This document shows, in pieces, positions 1 through 6,332 of a stretch of DNA of 7,540 nucleotides (positions are counted from its first letter, which is position 1; each line of letters starts with the position of its first letter). Made by a program: the position numbers and the translations under genes. The notes below the pieces were generated by a model. The model was not told the DNA's origin. It made no database searches and worked only from the letters and a program-made list of their open reading frames with translations. The stretch spans positions 15,194 to 22,733 of the forward strand of contig WRNQ01000009.1 in the NCBI GenBank assembly GCA_009776565.1, given 5' to 3'. The stretch is from Synergistaceae bacterium. GTDB taxonomy: Bacteria; Synergistota; Synergistia; Synergistales; Aminobacteriaceae.

Positions 1-326
1 GCTGTAATTTCCTCAATACCGTACTCTTCGCTGCTCAATTGTAATATTTTATCTTTTGAGAGGTGCAACACCATAGTATTAAGTTTTACATTTACATTAA
101 AGGCACGTATTTTCTCAATGTAACGCGCGGCATATTCGGGGCCCGAAAGCGCCTCTTTAAAAATTTGCAATCCGAACCCGTCGTGAATGCACTGATTCAG
201 TATTCCTCCAAGTAATCCATCGCGTTCTATCAAGAGCACGTCGTCAATTCCCGAACTCTTCGCCGCAACAGCAGCAGCAAGCCCCGCAGAGCCTCCTCCT
301 ATTACAATCAGGTCGTGTCTTTTCAT
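1..326 (-). CDS. FAD/NAD(P)-dependent oxidoreductase, second subunit of a GlpA/GlpB-like dehydrogenase (partial, C-terminus off window)
   Basis: I translated this by hand from the ATG at 326-324; 108 codons are visible and the frame is open to the window edge. The N-terminus carries an FAD-binding Rossmann motif, GxGxxG at residues 10-15 (VIGGGSAGLAA), followed by a beta-strand ending in Glu34 (LLIERDG), which should bind the ADP ribose. The segment GGILNQCIHDGFGL (about residues 40-53) is characteristic, from memory, of the pyridine nucleotide-disulfide oxidoreductase that follows a GlpA-like subunit in many anaerobes, often with a small DUF1667 protein after it. Its likely role is to pass electrons between the upstream DAO-domain subunit and NAD(P) or another carrier in the cytoplasm. 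The ATG lies one base after the upstream stop codon (TAA A ATG), so translation is very probably coupled. The substrate is unknown and is set by the partner subunit. The family call is firm; the function is inferred. Confidence 0.85.
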   Translation of the reverse strand, partial: MKRHDLIVIGGGSAGLAAAVAAKSSGIDDVLLIERDGLLGGILNQCIHDGFGLQIFKEALSGPEYAARYIEKIRAFNVNVKLNTMVLHLSKDKILQLSSEEYGIEEIT

Positions 327-327
327 T

Positions 328-1809
328 TTACTGACTCCTCACAAGTCCGCTGAACATTGGAGAAATTTTATTTCTCAGCATGTATTGGTCCGGCTCATAG
401 CCATAATCGTCACGAAGCATCTTAACAATACGCGGAATGCAGAATCCTCCCTGACATCGCCCCATCATCGCGCGGGAGCGCAACTTTATGCCGGTAAGGG
501 ACACTGTTCCAAGAGGGTTCTCAATAGCGTCGCGTATTTCTTTTTTCGTTATCCCTTCGCAACGGCAGAAAATCTCTCCATATTCGGGATGTTTTTTTAT
601 CAACTCTGTCTTGCGTTCATATGGCAAGGATGAGAAAAACCCGGCAAACCCCGGTCGTTCAGCACGAAAATCTTTTTTCGGCGTCATCTTAAGGTATTTC
701 TCAACCATGTCGCGAACCATTTCAGCTATTGCGGGGGAGCTTGTCAATCCGGGACTCTCTATGCCGACAAGCTCAATATATCCATTTCCGCAGTCCTTAA
801 TTCTAAAATCCGAGTTCCCCCCTTTATCGGGCGGCGTTAGTTTTGGGCGATTGCCAGAGAAACTTCTTATGAAGTCGGAAAGTTTAATACCAGGGAGAAA
901 TTTTTCTCCTTCTTCTCTAAGAGTGCTCATTATCTTAGCTGTTGTACGATAATCCTCTCTGTCTTCATTCGGTATATAGGTTGCGCTTGGGCCTATTAAA
1001 ATATTTCCGTCAACCGTAGGCGTTAGATGTATACCAAGTCCGGGATCATTAGGGCCAGGGACTGGGTATATCAGAGTTTTCAGTGCATTAGAAAGGCGTT
1101 TGTCCAATACATAGTATTCGCCTCGACAAGCCCAGATTTCCGGACTGTTCAGCCCAATCATCCCGCTTATTTCGTCGCTATGCAGCCCGGCAGCGTTAAT
1201 GAGAACATTGCATATGAACGTTTTTCCACTCTCGGTGGATACTTCATAAAAACCGTTACTTCTTGTTATTGACACTACTTTTGAGTTTAAGTGATAGGCG
1301 GTTCCGTTTAAATGAGCGTTTTCAGCCAATGCAATAGTTAAAAGATATGGGGATATTATTCCGCTCGAAGGAGTCCAAAGACCAAGTATCCCATTAATAC
1401 CCGGCTGAATTTTCCGCATCGTTTCATTGTCCATAAGCTCCATTCCGGGAACGCCATTTGCATCGCCCTGCTCCTTTTGCCTATGCAGACCCGACAGATC
1501 TGAACTATCCAATGCTACTGTCAATTTGCCAATACGCTTTATCGGAACTTTCAACTCGCTGCAAAGTTTATCCATCATAGCGTTACCTTTGACGTTAAGC
1601 AAGGCTCTCAATGTCCCAGGTTCGTAGTTGATCCCCGAATGTATCACTCCGCTGTTACGGCTGCTTGTCCCAAACGCGACGTCAAGCTCTTTTTCTAAAA
1701 CAGCGACCTTCAGAGAGAATCGTGAGAGCTCACGCGCGATTGAGTTGCCAACAATACCGGCGCCTATTATTATTACTTCGTAAGTGTCCAATGTTTCACT
1801 TTCTTTCAT
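328..1809 (-). CDS. FAD-dependent DAO-fold dehydrogenase with C-terminal BFD-like [2Fe-2S] domain (GlpA-like, with L-2-hydroxyglutarate oxidase signatures)
   Basis: The 493-residue protein has two domains. Residues 11-370 form a D-amino-acid-oxidase/GlpA-type FAD domain with the dinucleotide motif G16-A-G18-I-V-G21 and Glu39. Residues 412-470 are a BFD-like [2Fe-2S] domain with four cysteines: C415 and C417 (FCRCEG), then C452 and C457 (GRCQGGFC). This is the layout of GlpA-like proteins of anaerobes. The DAO domain also carries stretches that I recall from L-2-hydroxyglutarate oxidase (LhgO/L2HGDH): NSGVIHSG at 52-59, RGEYY at 229-233, LIYPVP at 246-251, and LGIHLTPTVDG followed by IGPSA at 258-276. 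The substrate may therefore be 2-hydroxyglutarate rather than glycerol-3-phosphate. The gene overlaps the end of the WbpB-like gene by 14 nt and is followed after 1 nt by a second flavoprotein subunit. The start is ambiguous: the ATG at 1809 has AAAGG only 3 nt upstream, and an in-frame TTG at 1791, just after the upstream stop, would give a 487-residue protein beginning nearer the FAD strand. Family confident; substrate inferred. Confidence 0.9.
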   Translation of the reverse strand: MKESETLDTYEVIIIGAGIVGNSIARELSRFSLKVAVLEKELDVAFGTSSRNSGVIHSGINYEPGTLRALLNVKGNAMMDKLCSELKVPIKRIGKLTVALDSSDLSGLHRQKEQGDANGVPGMELMDNETMRKIQPGINGILGLWTPSSGIISPYLLTIALAENAHLNGTAYHLNSKVVSITRSNGFYEVSTESGKTFICNVLINAAGLHSDEISGMIGLNSPEIWACRGEYYVLDKRLSNALKTLIYPVPGPNDPGLGIHLTPTVDGNILIGPSATYIPNEDREDYRTTAKIMSTLREEGEKFLPGIKLSDFIRSFSGNRPKLTPPDKGGNSDFRIKDCGNGYIELVGIESPGLTSSPAIAEMVRDMVEKYLKMTPKKDFRAERPGFAGFFSSLPYERKTELIKKHPEYGEIFCRCEGITKKEIRDAIENPLGTVSLTGIKLRSRAMMGRCQGGFCIPRIVKMLRDDYGYEPDQYMLRNKISPMFSGLVRSQ

Positions 1810-2794
1810 ACGCCTTTTGTATTATTTCAACGCTTTTTCTAGCTTCCCGCGCCGAGCAAAAAGCTTCCTCAGTTCCCTTGAGGACATTGAGCGCATGTCG
1901 GTAAAAAGGCAGGTGCCCAAAGCCATAAACCGAATTGGGCTTCGTATTCGCTATTTGTAACTCCTCGTCCATTTCATGCTTTGAAGCAAATTCCCAATGT
2001 TCTATTTTATTAAGCGCAAAGCCTCCAATTTTAGCAGTCCCACTTTCGCCAAGTATGGTAAGGCTGCCTTCGTAATTCTTAGGGTAGGTGAGTACAGTGG
2101 CGTTAATGTTTCCTATGGATCCGTTCCGGAACTTTATAACCACTGAAATTGTGTCTTCCTCCTCTATTTGCATTTTTTGCGTTGATCGTTCGGATGAAAC
2201 TTTTTCCACGCTGCCGCCGAACCATTGAACAAGGTCGACATAGTGGCTTGCCTGATTGGACAGGCAGCCTCCGTCAAGCTCACAAGTCCCTCGCCATTTT
2301 GCGTCGTCGTAATAGCTTTGGGGCCTGGTCCAAAGAATATTTGCAAGTATCATGAAAATTCGCCCGAAACGTCCTGCCTCATAAGCGCGGCGCAGAAGCT
2401 GAATGCTCGGGTTAAAACGATTTTGCTTAACTACAAGATAATGAACCCCCGCTCTGTCCGCTGCTTCTATCGCAGCGTCGCACGCTTCCAGAGAACACCC
2501 TTGCGGTTTTTCTGATAGTATATTTACGCCAGCTTCAGCAGCCAGAATAGCTTCATACGGATGCAAGCCTGAAGGGGTGCAAAGCGATACCAAGTCGCAC
2601 CGGATTTCTTTTAACATTTTTTTATAGTCCGTATAAGCCACTGAGCTTGTTATTTGCGCCGCCTCTTCCGCCCGCTCGCTTTTTATATCGCAACAGGCGA
2701 TTATTTCGGCAAGCGATTCACTTTTAAGTTTACCTATTGCTTCAATATGATTCTTACTTATGCGACCGCAGCCTACCAGAGCTATTTTATACAT
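1796..2794 (-). CDS. wbpB: Gfo/Idh/MocA-family dehydrogenase, WbpB/WlbA-like UDP-N-acetyl-glucosaminuronate 3-dehydrogenase
   Basis: The 332-residue protein starts at the ATG at 2794, which is preceded by GGAAGGG with a 6-nt gap. An in-frame ATG at 2809 lies over that ribosome binding site and is less likely. The N-terminal Rossmann fold opens with VGCGRI (residues 7-12). The family hallmark EKP is at 95-97, with Lys96 the expected catalytic lysine, and DGGCLSNQASHYVDL (174-188) places the expected catalytic His184. VVKQNRFNPSIQLLRRA, the YYDDAKWRGT segment, GSLTILGESGT and VYGFGH match, as I remember them, the WlbA/WbpB subfamily rather than inositol or glucose-fructose oxidoreductases. WbpB oxidises C3 of UDP-GlcNAcA to the 3-keto sugar with tightly bound NAD+; several members recycle the cofactor with 2-oxoglutarate. 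WbpE-, WbpD- and WbpA-like genes lie 1.4-4.7 kb upstream on the same strand, separated by an opposing ATPase gene. The gene has its own predicted promoter and probably leads an operon with the flavoprotein genes. Confidence 0.87.
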   Translation of the reverse strand: MYKIALVGCGRISKNHIEAIGKLKSESLAEIIACCDIKSERAEEAAQITSSVAYTDYKKMLKEIRCDLVSLCTPSGLHPYEAILAAEAGVNILSEKPQGCSLEACDAAIEAADRAGVHYLVVKQNRFNPSIQLLRRAYEAGRFGRIFMILANILWTRPQSYYDDAKWRGTCELDGGCLSNQASHYVDLVQWFGGSVEKVSSERSTQKMQIEEEDTISVVIKFRNGSIGNINATVLTYPKNYEGSLTILGESGTAKIGGFALNKIEHWEFASKHEMDEELQIANTKPNSVYGFGHLPFYRHALNVLKGTEEAFCSAREARKSVEIIQKAYERK

Positions 2795-2800
2795 TAGTAT

Positions 2801-2807
2801 CCCTTCC
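2801..2807 (-). promoter_or_regulatory. Ribosome binding site that fixes the wbpB start
   Basis: Read on the minus strand this is GGAAGGG, followed by 6 nt and the ATG at 2794. It sits on top of the alternative in-frame ATG at 2809, so it supports the shorter protein beginning MYKIALVG, which also matches the usual start just before the Rossmann strand. Confidence 0.75.
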
Positions 2808-2844
2808 ATATATCCATTGTAAAGTATTGAATTCGCTTAACTTT

Positions 2845-2853
2845 ATCATATCA
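2845..2853 (-). promoter_or_regulatory. Predicted extended -10 promoter for wbpB and downstream genes
   Basis: The minus strand reads TGATATGAT, an extended -10 (TGn) with a hexamer matching TATAAT at five of six positions. No good -35 box lies at the ideal distance; a weak TTGAAT is only 14 bp upstream. Transcription would begin near 2838, about 44 nt before the ATG. The opposing ATPase gene makes a local promoter likely, but this call rests on sequence match alone. Confidence 0.45.
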
Positions 2854-2870
2854 CAAATCCGACAATTCAA

Positions 2871-2898
2871 GTACATATTTTTAATCAAATGTATGTAC
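2871..2898. repeat. 7-bp inverted repeat in the divergent intergenic region (possible operator)
   Basis: GTACATA at 2871-2877 and TATGTAC at 2892-2898 are perfect inverted copies separated by 14 bp. The element lies between the two predicted divergent promoters, just upstream of the plus-strand -35 box and about 18 bp upstream of the minus-strand -10. The 21-bp centre-to-centre distance of the arms is about two helical turns, which would suit a dimeric regulator. In this AT-rich stretch chance cannot be excluded, and no regulator gene is visible in the window. Confidence 0.35.
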
Positions 2899-2903
2899 CA
2901 CCC

Positions 2904-2932
2904 TTGACAAAACCCGAAATATCGTCTATATC
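2904..2932 (+). promoter_or_regulatory. Predicted sigma-70-type promoter for the DUF4143 ATPase gene
   Basis: A perfect TTGACA (2904-2909) is followed after 17 bp by TATATC (2927-2932), which matches four of six -10 positions. The expected transcript start near 2939 leaves a leader of roughly 30 nt before the ATG. An imperfect inverted repeat, TCAAA (2931-2935) with TTTGA (2943-2947), lies across the presumed transcript start and might be a repressor site. Confidence 0.5.
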
Positions 2933-2954
2933 AAATACATATTTTGAAATAGTC

Positions 2955-2959
2955 AGGAG
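2955..2959 (+). promoter_or_regulatory. Ribosome binding site of the ATPase gene
   Basis: AGGAG ends 8 nt before the ATG at 2968, the normal spacing. The frame is open from a TTG at 2962, but that codon is only 2 nt from the AGGAG, so the ATG is preferred. Confidence 0.7.
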
Positions 2960-2967
2960 TTTTGATA

Positions 2968-4221
2968 ATGTACATAAAACGCGCAATCGAAGATTCCGTT
3001 ATGAAAGTATCAAAAACATTTCCCGTATTGTTGGTCACAGGACCGCGACAGGTTGGTAAAACCACATTACTTACACGATTGGCGGATGAATCCCGGAGTT
3101 ATGTAACGCTCGACGATCCGGATATACGCAGCATGGCAAGAAACGATCCGGCGCTCTTCATGCAACGTTTTACACCGCCTGTATTAATTGACGAAATACA
3201 ATATGCCCCTCAAATTCTTCCATATATTAAAATGAGTGTTGATAATTCCGGGAATAGAGGAGATTTTTGGTTGACTGGTTCTCAAGCATTTCACATGATG
3301 AAAAACATAAGTGAGTCGCTTGCGGGACGCGTTGGGATTATAAACCTGTCAGGCTTGTCAGGTAGTGAAATAGACTCCATCCCCTCCGAACCTTTCACCA
3401 CATCTCCCGAACGGCTGATGTCACGTTTAAAAGTATCCCGGAAAATGGGAATAAACAACATATACGAGCGAATATTCCGCGGTGCTTTTCCCGTTCTTCA
3501 TATTGAAAATCCGCCTGATATGTATGAGTTTTATCGTTCCTATATCAACACCTATCTACAAAGAGACATTAAGGATTTAACACAGGTTACCGATGAGACG
3601 GCTTTCCTCAGTTTCATGATAGTTGTTGCGGCACGGACAGCGAGACCGGTAATCTATGAGGAAATGGCAAAGGATGTTGGTATTAGTCAGCCAACTGCAA
3701 AAAAATGGTTGTCAGTTTTAGTTTCTTCCGGTCTTGTTGCGCTGGTGCAACCCTACCATAACAATGTGTTAACGCGCACTGTTAAAATGCCGTTGCTTCA
3801 TTTTCTTGACACAGGGCTTTGCGCTTATCTTCTCAAGTGGGGCAATTATGAAACACTGGAACGGGGCGCGATGTCGGGGGCGTTCTTTGAAAGCTGGGTT
3901 TTCTCTGAAATCTACAAAAGTTATATAAATGCCGGAAAAGAAGCGCCGGTTTTTTACTACCGCGATAAAGAAAAGCGTGAAATTGATTTATTAATTTACG
4001 AAAATGGCGTCTTGTATCCCATTGAAATCAAGAAATCGGCATCCCCCGGCTTTGACGCAGTAAAGTGCTTTAAAGCGCTTAATCCTGTGACAGAACCGGC
4101 TCGATTCGGTGAACTGGAACAATACAAAGTCGAAATCGGAAACGGCGCGGTAGTTTGCATGGCTAACGATTTATTGCCAGTTGATAGTAAAAACTGGCTT
4201 GTTCCGGCGTGGCTGATTTAA
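2968..4221 (+). CDS. AAA ATPase with C-terminal DUF4143 (PD-(D/E)XK-like) domain
   Basis: The 417-residue protein begins with an AAA-type P-loop domain: Walker A GPRQVGKTT at 25-33, Walker B VLIDEIQY at 72-79, a sensor-like LTGSQ at 102-106 and a likely arginine finger in LAGRVG at 119-124. A winged-helix-like segment follows at about 225-260 (EEMAKDVGISQPTAKKWL). The C-terminal DUF4143 part contains FFESWVFSEI (Glu308), REIDLLI (Asp340) and PIEIKKS (Glu353, Lys355), a spacing like the E...D...ExK core of PD-(D/E)XK nucleases, apparently complete. Proteins of this kind occur in many copies in some anaerobe and archaeal genomes; their biological role is unsettled. The gene runs against its neighbours, has its own promoter and ribosome binding site, and ends 4 nt from the stop of the WbpA-like gene. 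It has no evident part in sugar synthesis and looks like an independently acquired unit. Family confident, function unknown. Confidence 0.92.
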   Translation: MYIKRAIEDSVMKVSKTFPVLLVTGPRQVGKTTLLTRLADESRSYVTLDDPDIRSMARNDPALFMQRFTPPVLIDEIQYAPQILPYIKMSVDNSGNRGDFWLTGSQAFHMMKNISESLAGRVGIINLSGLSGSEIDSIPSEPFTTSPERLMSRLKVSRKMGINNIYERIFRGAFPVLHIENPPDMYEFYRSYINTYLQRDIKDLTQVTDETAFLSFMIVVAARTARPVIYEEMAKDVGISQPTAKKWLSVLVSSGLVALVQPYHNNVLTRTVKMPLLHFLDTGLCAYLLKWGNYETLERGAMSGAFFESWVFSEIYKSYINAGKEAPVFYYRDKEKREIDLLIYENGVLYPIEIKKSASPGFDAVKCFKALNPVTEPARFGELEQYKVEIGNGAVVCMANDLLPVDSKNWLVPAWLI

Positions 4222-4225
4222 TTAT

Positions 4226-5536
4226 TTACAACTTGTGTATATTTTTACCATCAACGCCCAATACCTGAGAAATAACGTTCTTAGTATCAAAAATAAGCGA
4301 GGCGTTTTCGATCATAATATTATAATCAACAATTTTTTTGTGCGCGGTTGTTATTACAACTACGTCACATTCCCGTATAAGAAGCGGCGTTATTTCTACT
4401 GAACTATGTATTCCGTCTTCGCGCTTTACCGCCGGACAGTATGGATCGTAATATGAAACTAAAGCTCCCTTTTTTTCCAATACATCCCAAACTTTAAGCG
4501 CCGGGGATTCGCGCATATCGTTGATTTCTTCCTTGTATGCAACGCCTGAAATCAATATCTTACTATTTTTCAATGCTTTACCTTTCTCGTTGAGCAGATC
4601 CATAAGCCGTTCAACCACGTATTCCGGCATACCGTCGTTTATTTCGCCAGATAATTCGATAAGGCGCGTGTGATAGTCGAATTCTCTTGCTTTATAGGTT
4701 AAATAAAATGGATCAAGGGGTATACAATGCCCTCCGACACCGGGACCGGGATAAAACGGAACAAAACCAAAAGGTTTCGTCGCAGCGGCTTTAATAACTT
4801 CCCAAACATTAATGCCCATCCTATGGCAGAGTATCGCCATTTCGTTCGCCAAGGCACAATTCACTATCCTGAAAGTGTTTTCCAGAATTTTTGTGGCCTC
4901 TGCTTCTTTTGGGGAAGAAACGACGCATACATCAGCATCGAGAACTATTTCGTACAGAGTTTTCGCTGTTTCGGTACAAGCGCGTGTACATCCGCCTACG
5001 ACTTTTGGGGTGTTATGAGTATTGAACCTTATGTTTCCCGGGTCGACTCTTTCCGGGCTGAAAGCCAGGTAAAAATCAATTCCTAATTTCAAGCCGGAAG
5101 CTTCAAGAATCGGAGCGACAATTTCTTCTGTGGTGCCCGGATATGTTGTTGATTCAAGGACTATAAGCATATCTTTATGTAAACGTTTTGAAATCTCACG
5201 GGACGAATTCTCTATGTAAGATAAATCTGGCTGTTTAAAACGGTTAAGGGGAGTAGGCACGCATATCGTAACTACATCGCATTCGCTGAGTCTGTTAAAA
5301 TCAGCTGTCGCGGATAGTTTCCCGGAAGAGACCAATTTTTTAAGCTCCGCAGAAACAACATCTCCTATATAGTTTTCTCCTCTATTTACTTTTTCCGCCT
5401 TTTCCGCTTGAATATCAAACCCCAATACATTGAAACCTGCTTTGGCTTTCTCCACGCTCAAAGGCAGCCCTACGTATCCAAGACCAATAACTCCGATTTT
5501 AGCTTCTTTGTTCTTTATTTTTTCCATCAATGCCAT
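4226..5536 (-). CDS. wbpA: UDP-N-acetylglucosamine 6-dehydrogenase (WbpA-like nucleotide sugar dehydrogenase)
   Basis: The 436-residue protein is of the UDP-glucose/GDP-mannose dehydrogenase family and equals the length I recall for WbpA. The NAD-binding motif GLGYVGLP is at 18-25. The central part has VLESTTYPGTTEE (126-138), FSPERVDPG (159-167), NTPKVVGG (175-182) and EATKILENTFR (213-223). The catalytic cysteine is Cys271 in GPGVGGHCIPLDPF, preceded by FVPFYPG, a form typical of the UDP-GlcNAc-using branch rather than UDP-glucose dehydrogenase. The C-terminal domain has GVAYKEEINDMRESPA (331-346). It should oxidise UDP-GlcNAc twice to UDP-GlcNAcA with 2 NAD+, the first step of the pathway served by its neighbours. 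The start at 5536 has GGCGGA 7 nt upstream; the ATG at 5527 has no such site. The gene follows the acetyltransferase gene after 12 nt, indicating one operon. UDP-ManNAc dehydrogenase (WecC) is the main alternative. Confidence 0.9.
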   Translation of the reverse strand: MALMEKIKNKEAKIGVIGLGYVGLPLSVEKAKAGFNVLGFDIQAEKAEKVNRGENYIGDVVSAELKKLVSSGKLSATADFNRLSECDVVTICVPTPLNRFKQPDLSYIENSSREISKRLHKDMLIVLESTTYPGTTEEIVAPILEASGLKLGIDFYLAFSPERVDPGNIRFNTHNTPKVVGGCTRACTETAKTLYEIVLDADVCVVSSPKEAEATKILENTFRIVNCALANEMAILCHRMGINVWEVIKAAATKPFGFVPFYPGPGVGGHCIPLDPFYLTYKAREFDYHTRLIELSGEINDGMPEYVVERLMDLLNEKGKALKNSKILISGVAYKEEINDMRESPALKVWDVLEKKGALVSYYDPYCPAVKREDGIHSSVEITPLLIRECDVVVITTAHKKIVDYNIMIENASLIFDTKNVISQVLGVDGKNIHKL

Positions 5537-5548
5537 GTAATTATCCGC

Positions 5549-6313
5549 CTAACCTTCGTAGAATATTTGCTCTTCTATTAATTGCTCTTCCGGTACAGCG
5601 CGCAATAACTTTGCGGGGACTCCCATAACTATGACGCGAGGAGGAACATTTTTTGTAACCACCGATCCTGCCGCAACCAGCGCATCTTCCCCAATTTCCA
5701 CTCCCGGCAGAAGCACCGCTCCTGCGCCTATTCGCGCACCCTTCCTAAGAATTGGACCATTGAAATGCTTTTTTCTTTCTTCGGTTCTTCCGAGGAAATT
5801 ATCATTTGAGAATGCCACGCAGGGACCTATGAAACAGTAATCTTCTATGGTACTCATAGAAGCTATAAGAGAGTTACCCGCCATTTTGCATTTTTTCCCA
5901 ATCAGGACTTTATTTTCAACGGATACACCTCGCCCAATTATTGTTGCTGTCCCAATTTCCACGTCCTCTCGTATTGTTGCAAGATCCCCGAAAAAAACCA
6001 TATCCGAAATTTTCGCGCCCCTATATATAACGCATCCGGCGCCTACGGTAACTGTGTTCCCTATAATAAGCGGAGGCATTTTTTCCTTCTCTTCTGTAGT
6101 TACACTCATGCTCGCTTTTGCCGGCTTTTTTCCTAGGATCGCTCCGTCAAATATTCTACAGTTTACGCCTATCTCAACGAAATCGTGTATCACGACGTTA
6201 TGCCCTATTTCAACGTTGTCGGATATTATAACGTTATCGCCAATAATAACGTTATCTCCTATTATAACGCTTTCTGCTATTCTTGACTTTTTTGAAAGGT
6301 TATTATTTGACAT
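5549..6313 (-). CDS. wbpD: Left-handed beta-helix (hexapeptide repeat) acyltransferase, WbpD-like N-acetyltransferase
   Basis: The 254-residue protein is built of hexapeptide repeats. An N-terminal run at 16-50 (VIIGDN, VIIGDN, VIISDN, VEIGHN, VVIHDF, VEIGVN) is followed by a second helix at about 83-165 and a C-terminal block with GPILRKGARIGAGAVLLPGVEIG (186-208), AAGSVVTKNVPP (214-225) and GVPAKLLR (231-238). The loop FSNDNFLGR (168-176) corresponds to the N-D loop near the active site of WbpD/WlbB-type sugar acetyltransferases. From context it should transfer acetyl from acetyl-CoA to the 3-amino group of UDP-GlcNAc(3NH2)A. It is longer than the roughly 190 residues I recall for WbpD, the extra part being the N-terminal coils, so the exact acceptor is less certain than the fold. 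The ATG at 6313 has AAAGGAG 12 nt upstream, slightly far. It sits 60 nt after the aminotransferase gene and 12 nt before the WbpA-like gene. Confidence 0.82.
   Translation of the reverse strand: MSNNNLSKKSRIAESVIIGDNVIIGDNVIISDNVEIGHNVVIHDFVEIGVNCRIFDGAILGKKPAKASMSVTTEEKEKMPPLIIGNTVTVGAGCVIYRGAKISDMVFFGDLATIREDVEIGTATIIGRGVSVENKVLIGKKCKMAGNSLIASMSTIEDYCFIGPCVAFSNDNFLGRTEERKKHFNGPILRKGARIGAGAVLLPGVEIGEDALVAAGSVVTKNVPPRVIVMGVPAKLLRAVPEEQLIEEQIFYEG
6197..6276. repeat. 18-nt period repeats encoding hexapeptide coils
   Basis: About four degenerate copies with an 18-nt period lie in the first part of the acetyltransferase gene, near 6205, 6223, 6241 and 6259. Each holds a core like ATTATAACG or ATAATAACG. 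They encode the V-I-I-G-D-N coils. Near identity at the DNA level in three copies suggests recent internal duplication of one coil. Confidence 0.6.
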
Positions 6314-6325
6314 GTAGTTAGTCAG

Positions 6326-6332
6326 CTCCTTT
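6326..6332 (-). promoter_or_regulatory. Ribosome binding site of the acetyltransferase gene
   Basis: The minus strand reads AAAGGAG, 12 nt before the ATG at 6313. The spacing is longer than usual, but no other ATG, GTG or TTG start in frame lies between them. Confidence 0.55.

Noticed and set aside
385..1272. Open plus-strand frames across the dehydrogenase gene (for example 488-952 and 1027-1272)
   Set aside because: They lie opposite a well-supported gene with conserved motifs, show no recognisable domain and lack good ribosome binding sites; they are antisense shadows.
2809..2809. ATG at 2809 as the wbpB start
   Set aside because: It overlaps the GGAAGGG ribosome binding site serving the ATG at 2794 and adds five residues (MEGIL) not expected before the Rossmann strand.
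2962..2964. TTG at 2962 as the ATPase start
   Set aside because: It is only 2 nt after AGGAG, while the ATG at 2968 has the normal 8-nt gap.
2817..4231. TTGTAAA (2817-2823) and TTTACAA (4225-4231) as inverted ends flanking the ATPase gene, suggesting a transposable unit
   Set aside because: Only 7 bp, AT-rich, with no transposase and no flanking target duplication that I could find; the right copy overlaps the wbpA stop codon. Chance is the simpler explanation.
5847..6317. Plus-strand frame of 156 codons rich in Ile-Ser-Pro-Thr repeats
   Set aside because: It is the antisense reading of the 18-nt hexapeptide repeats of the acetyltransferase; the apparent protein repeat follows from that gene.
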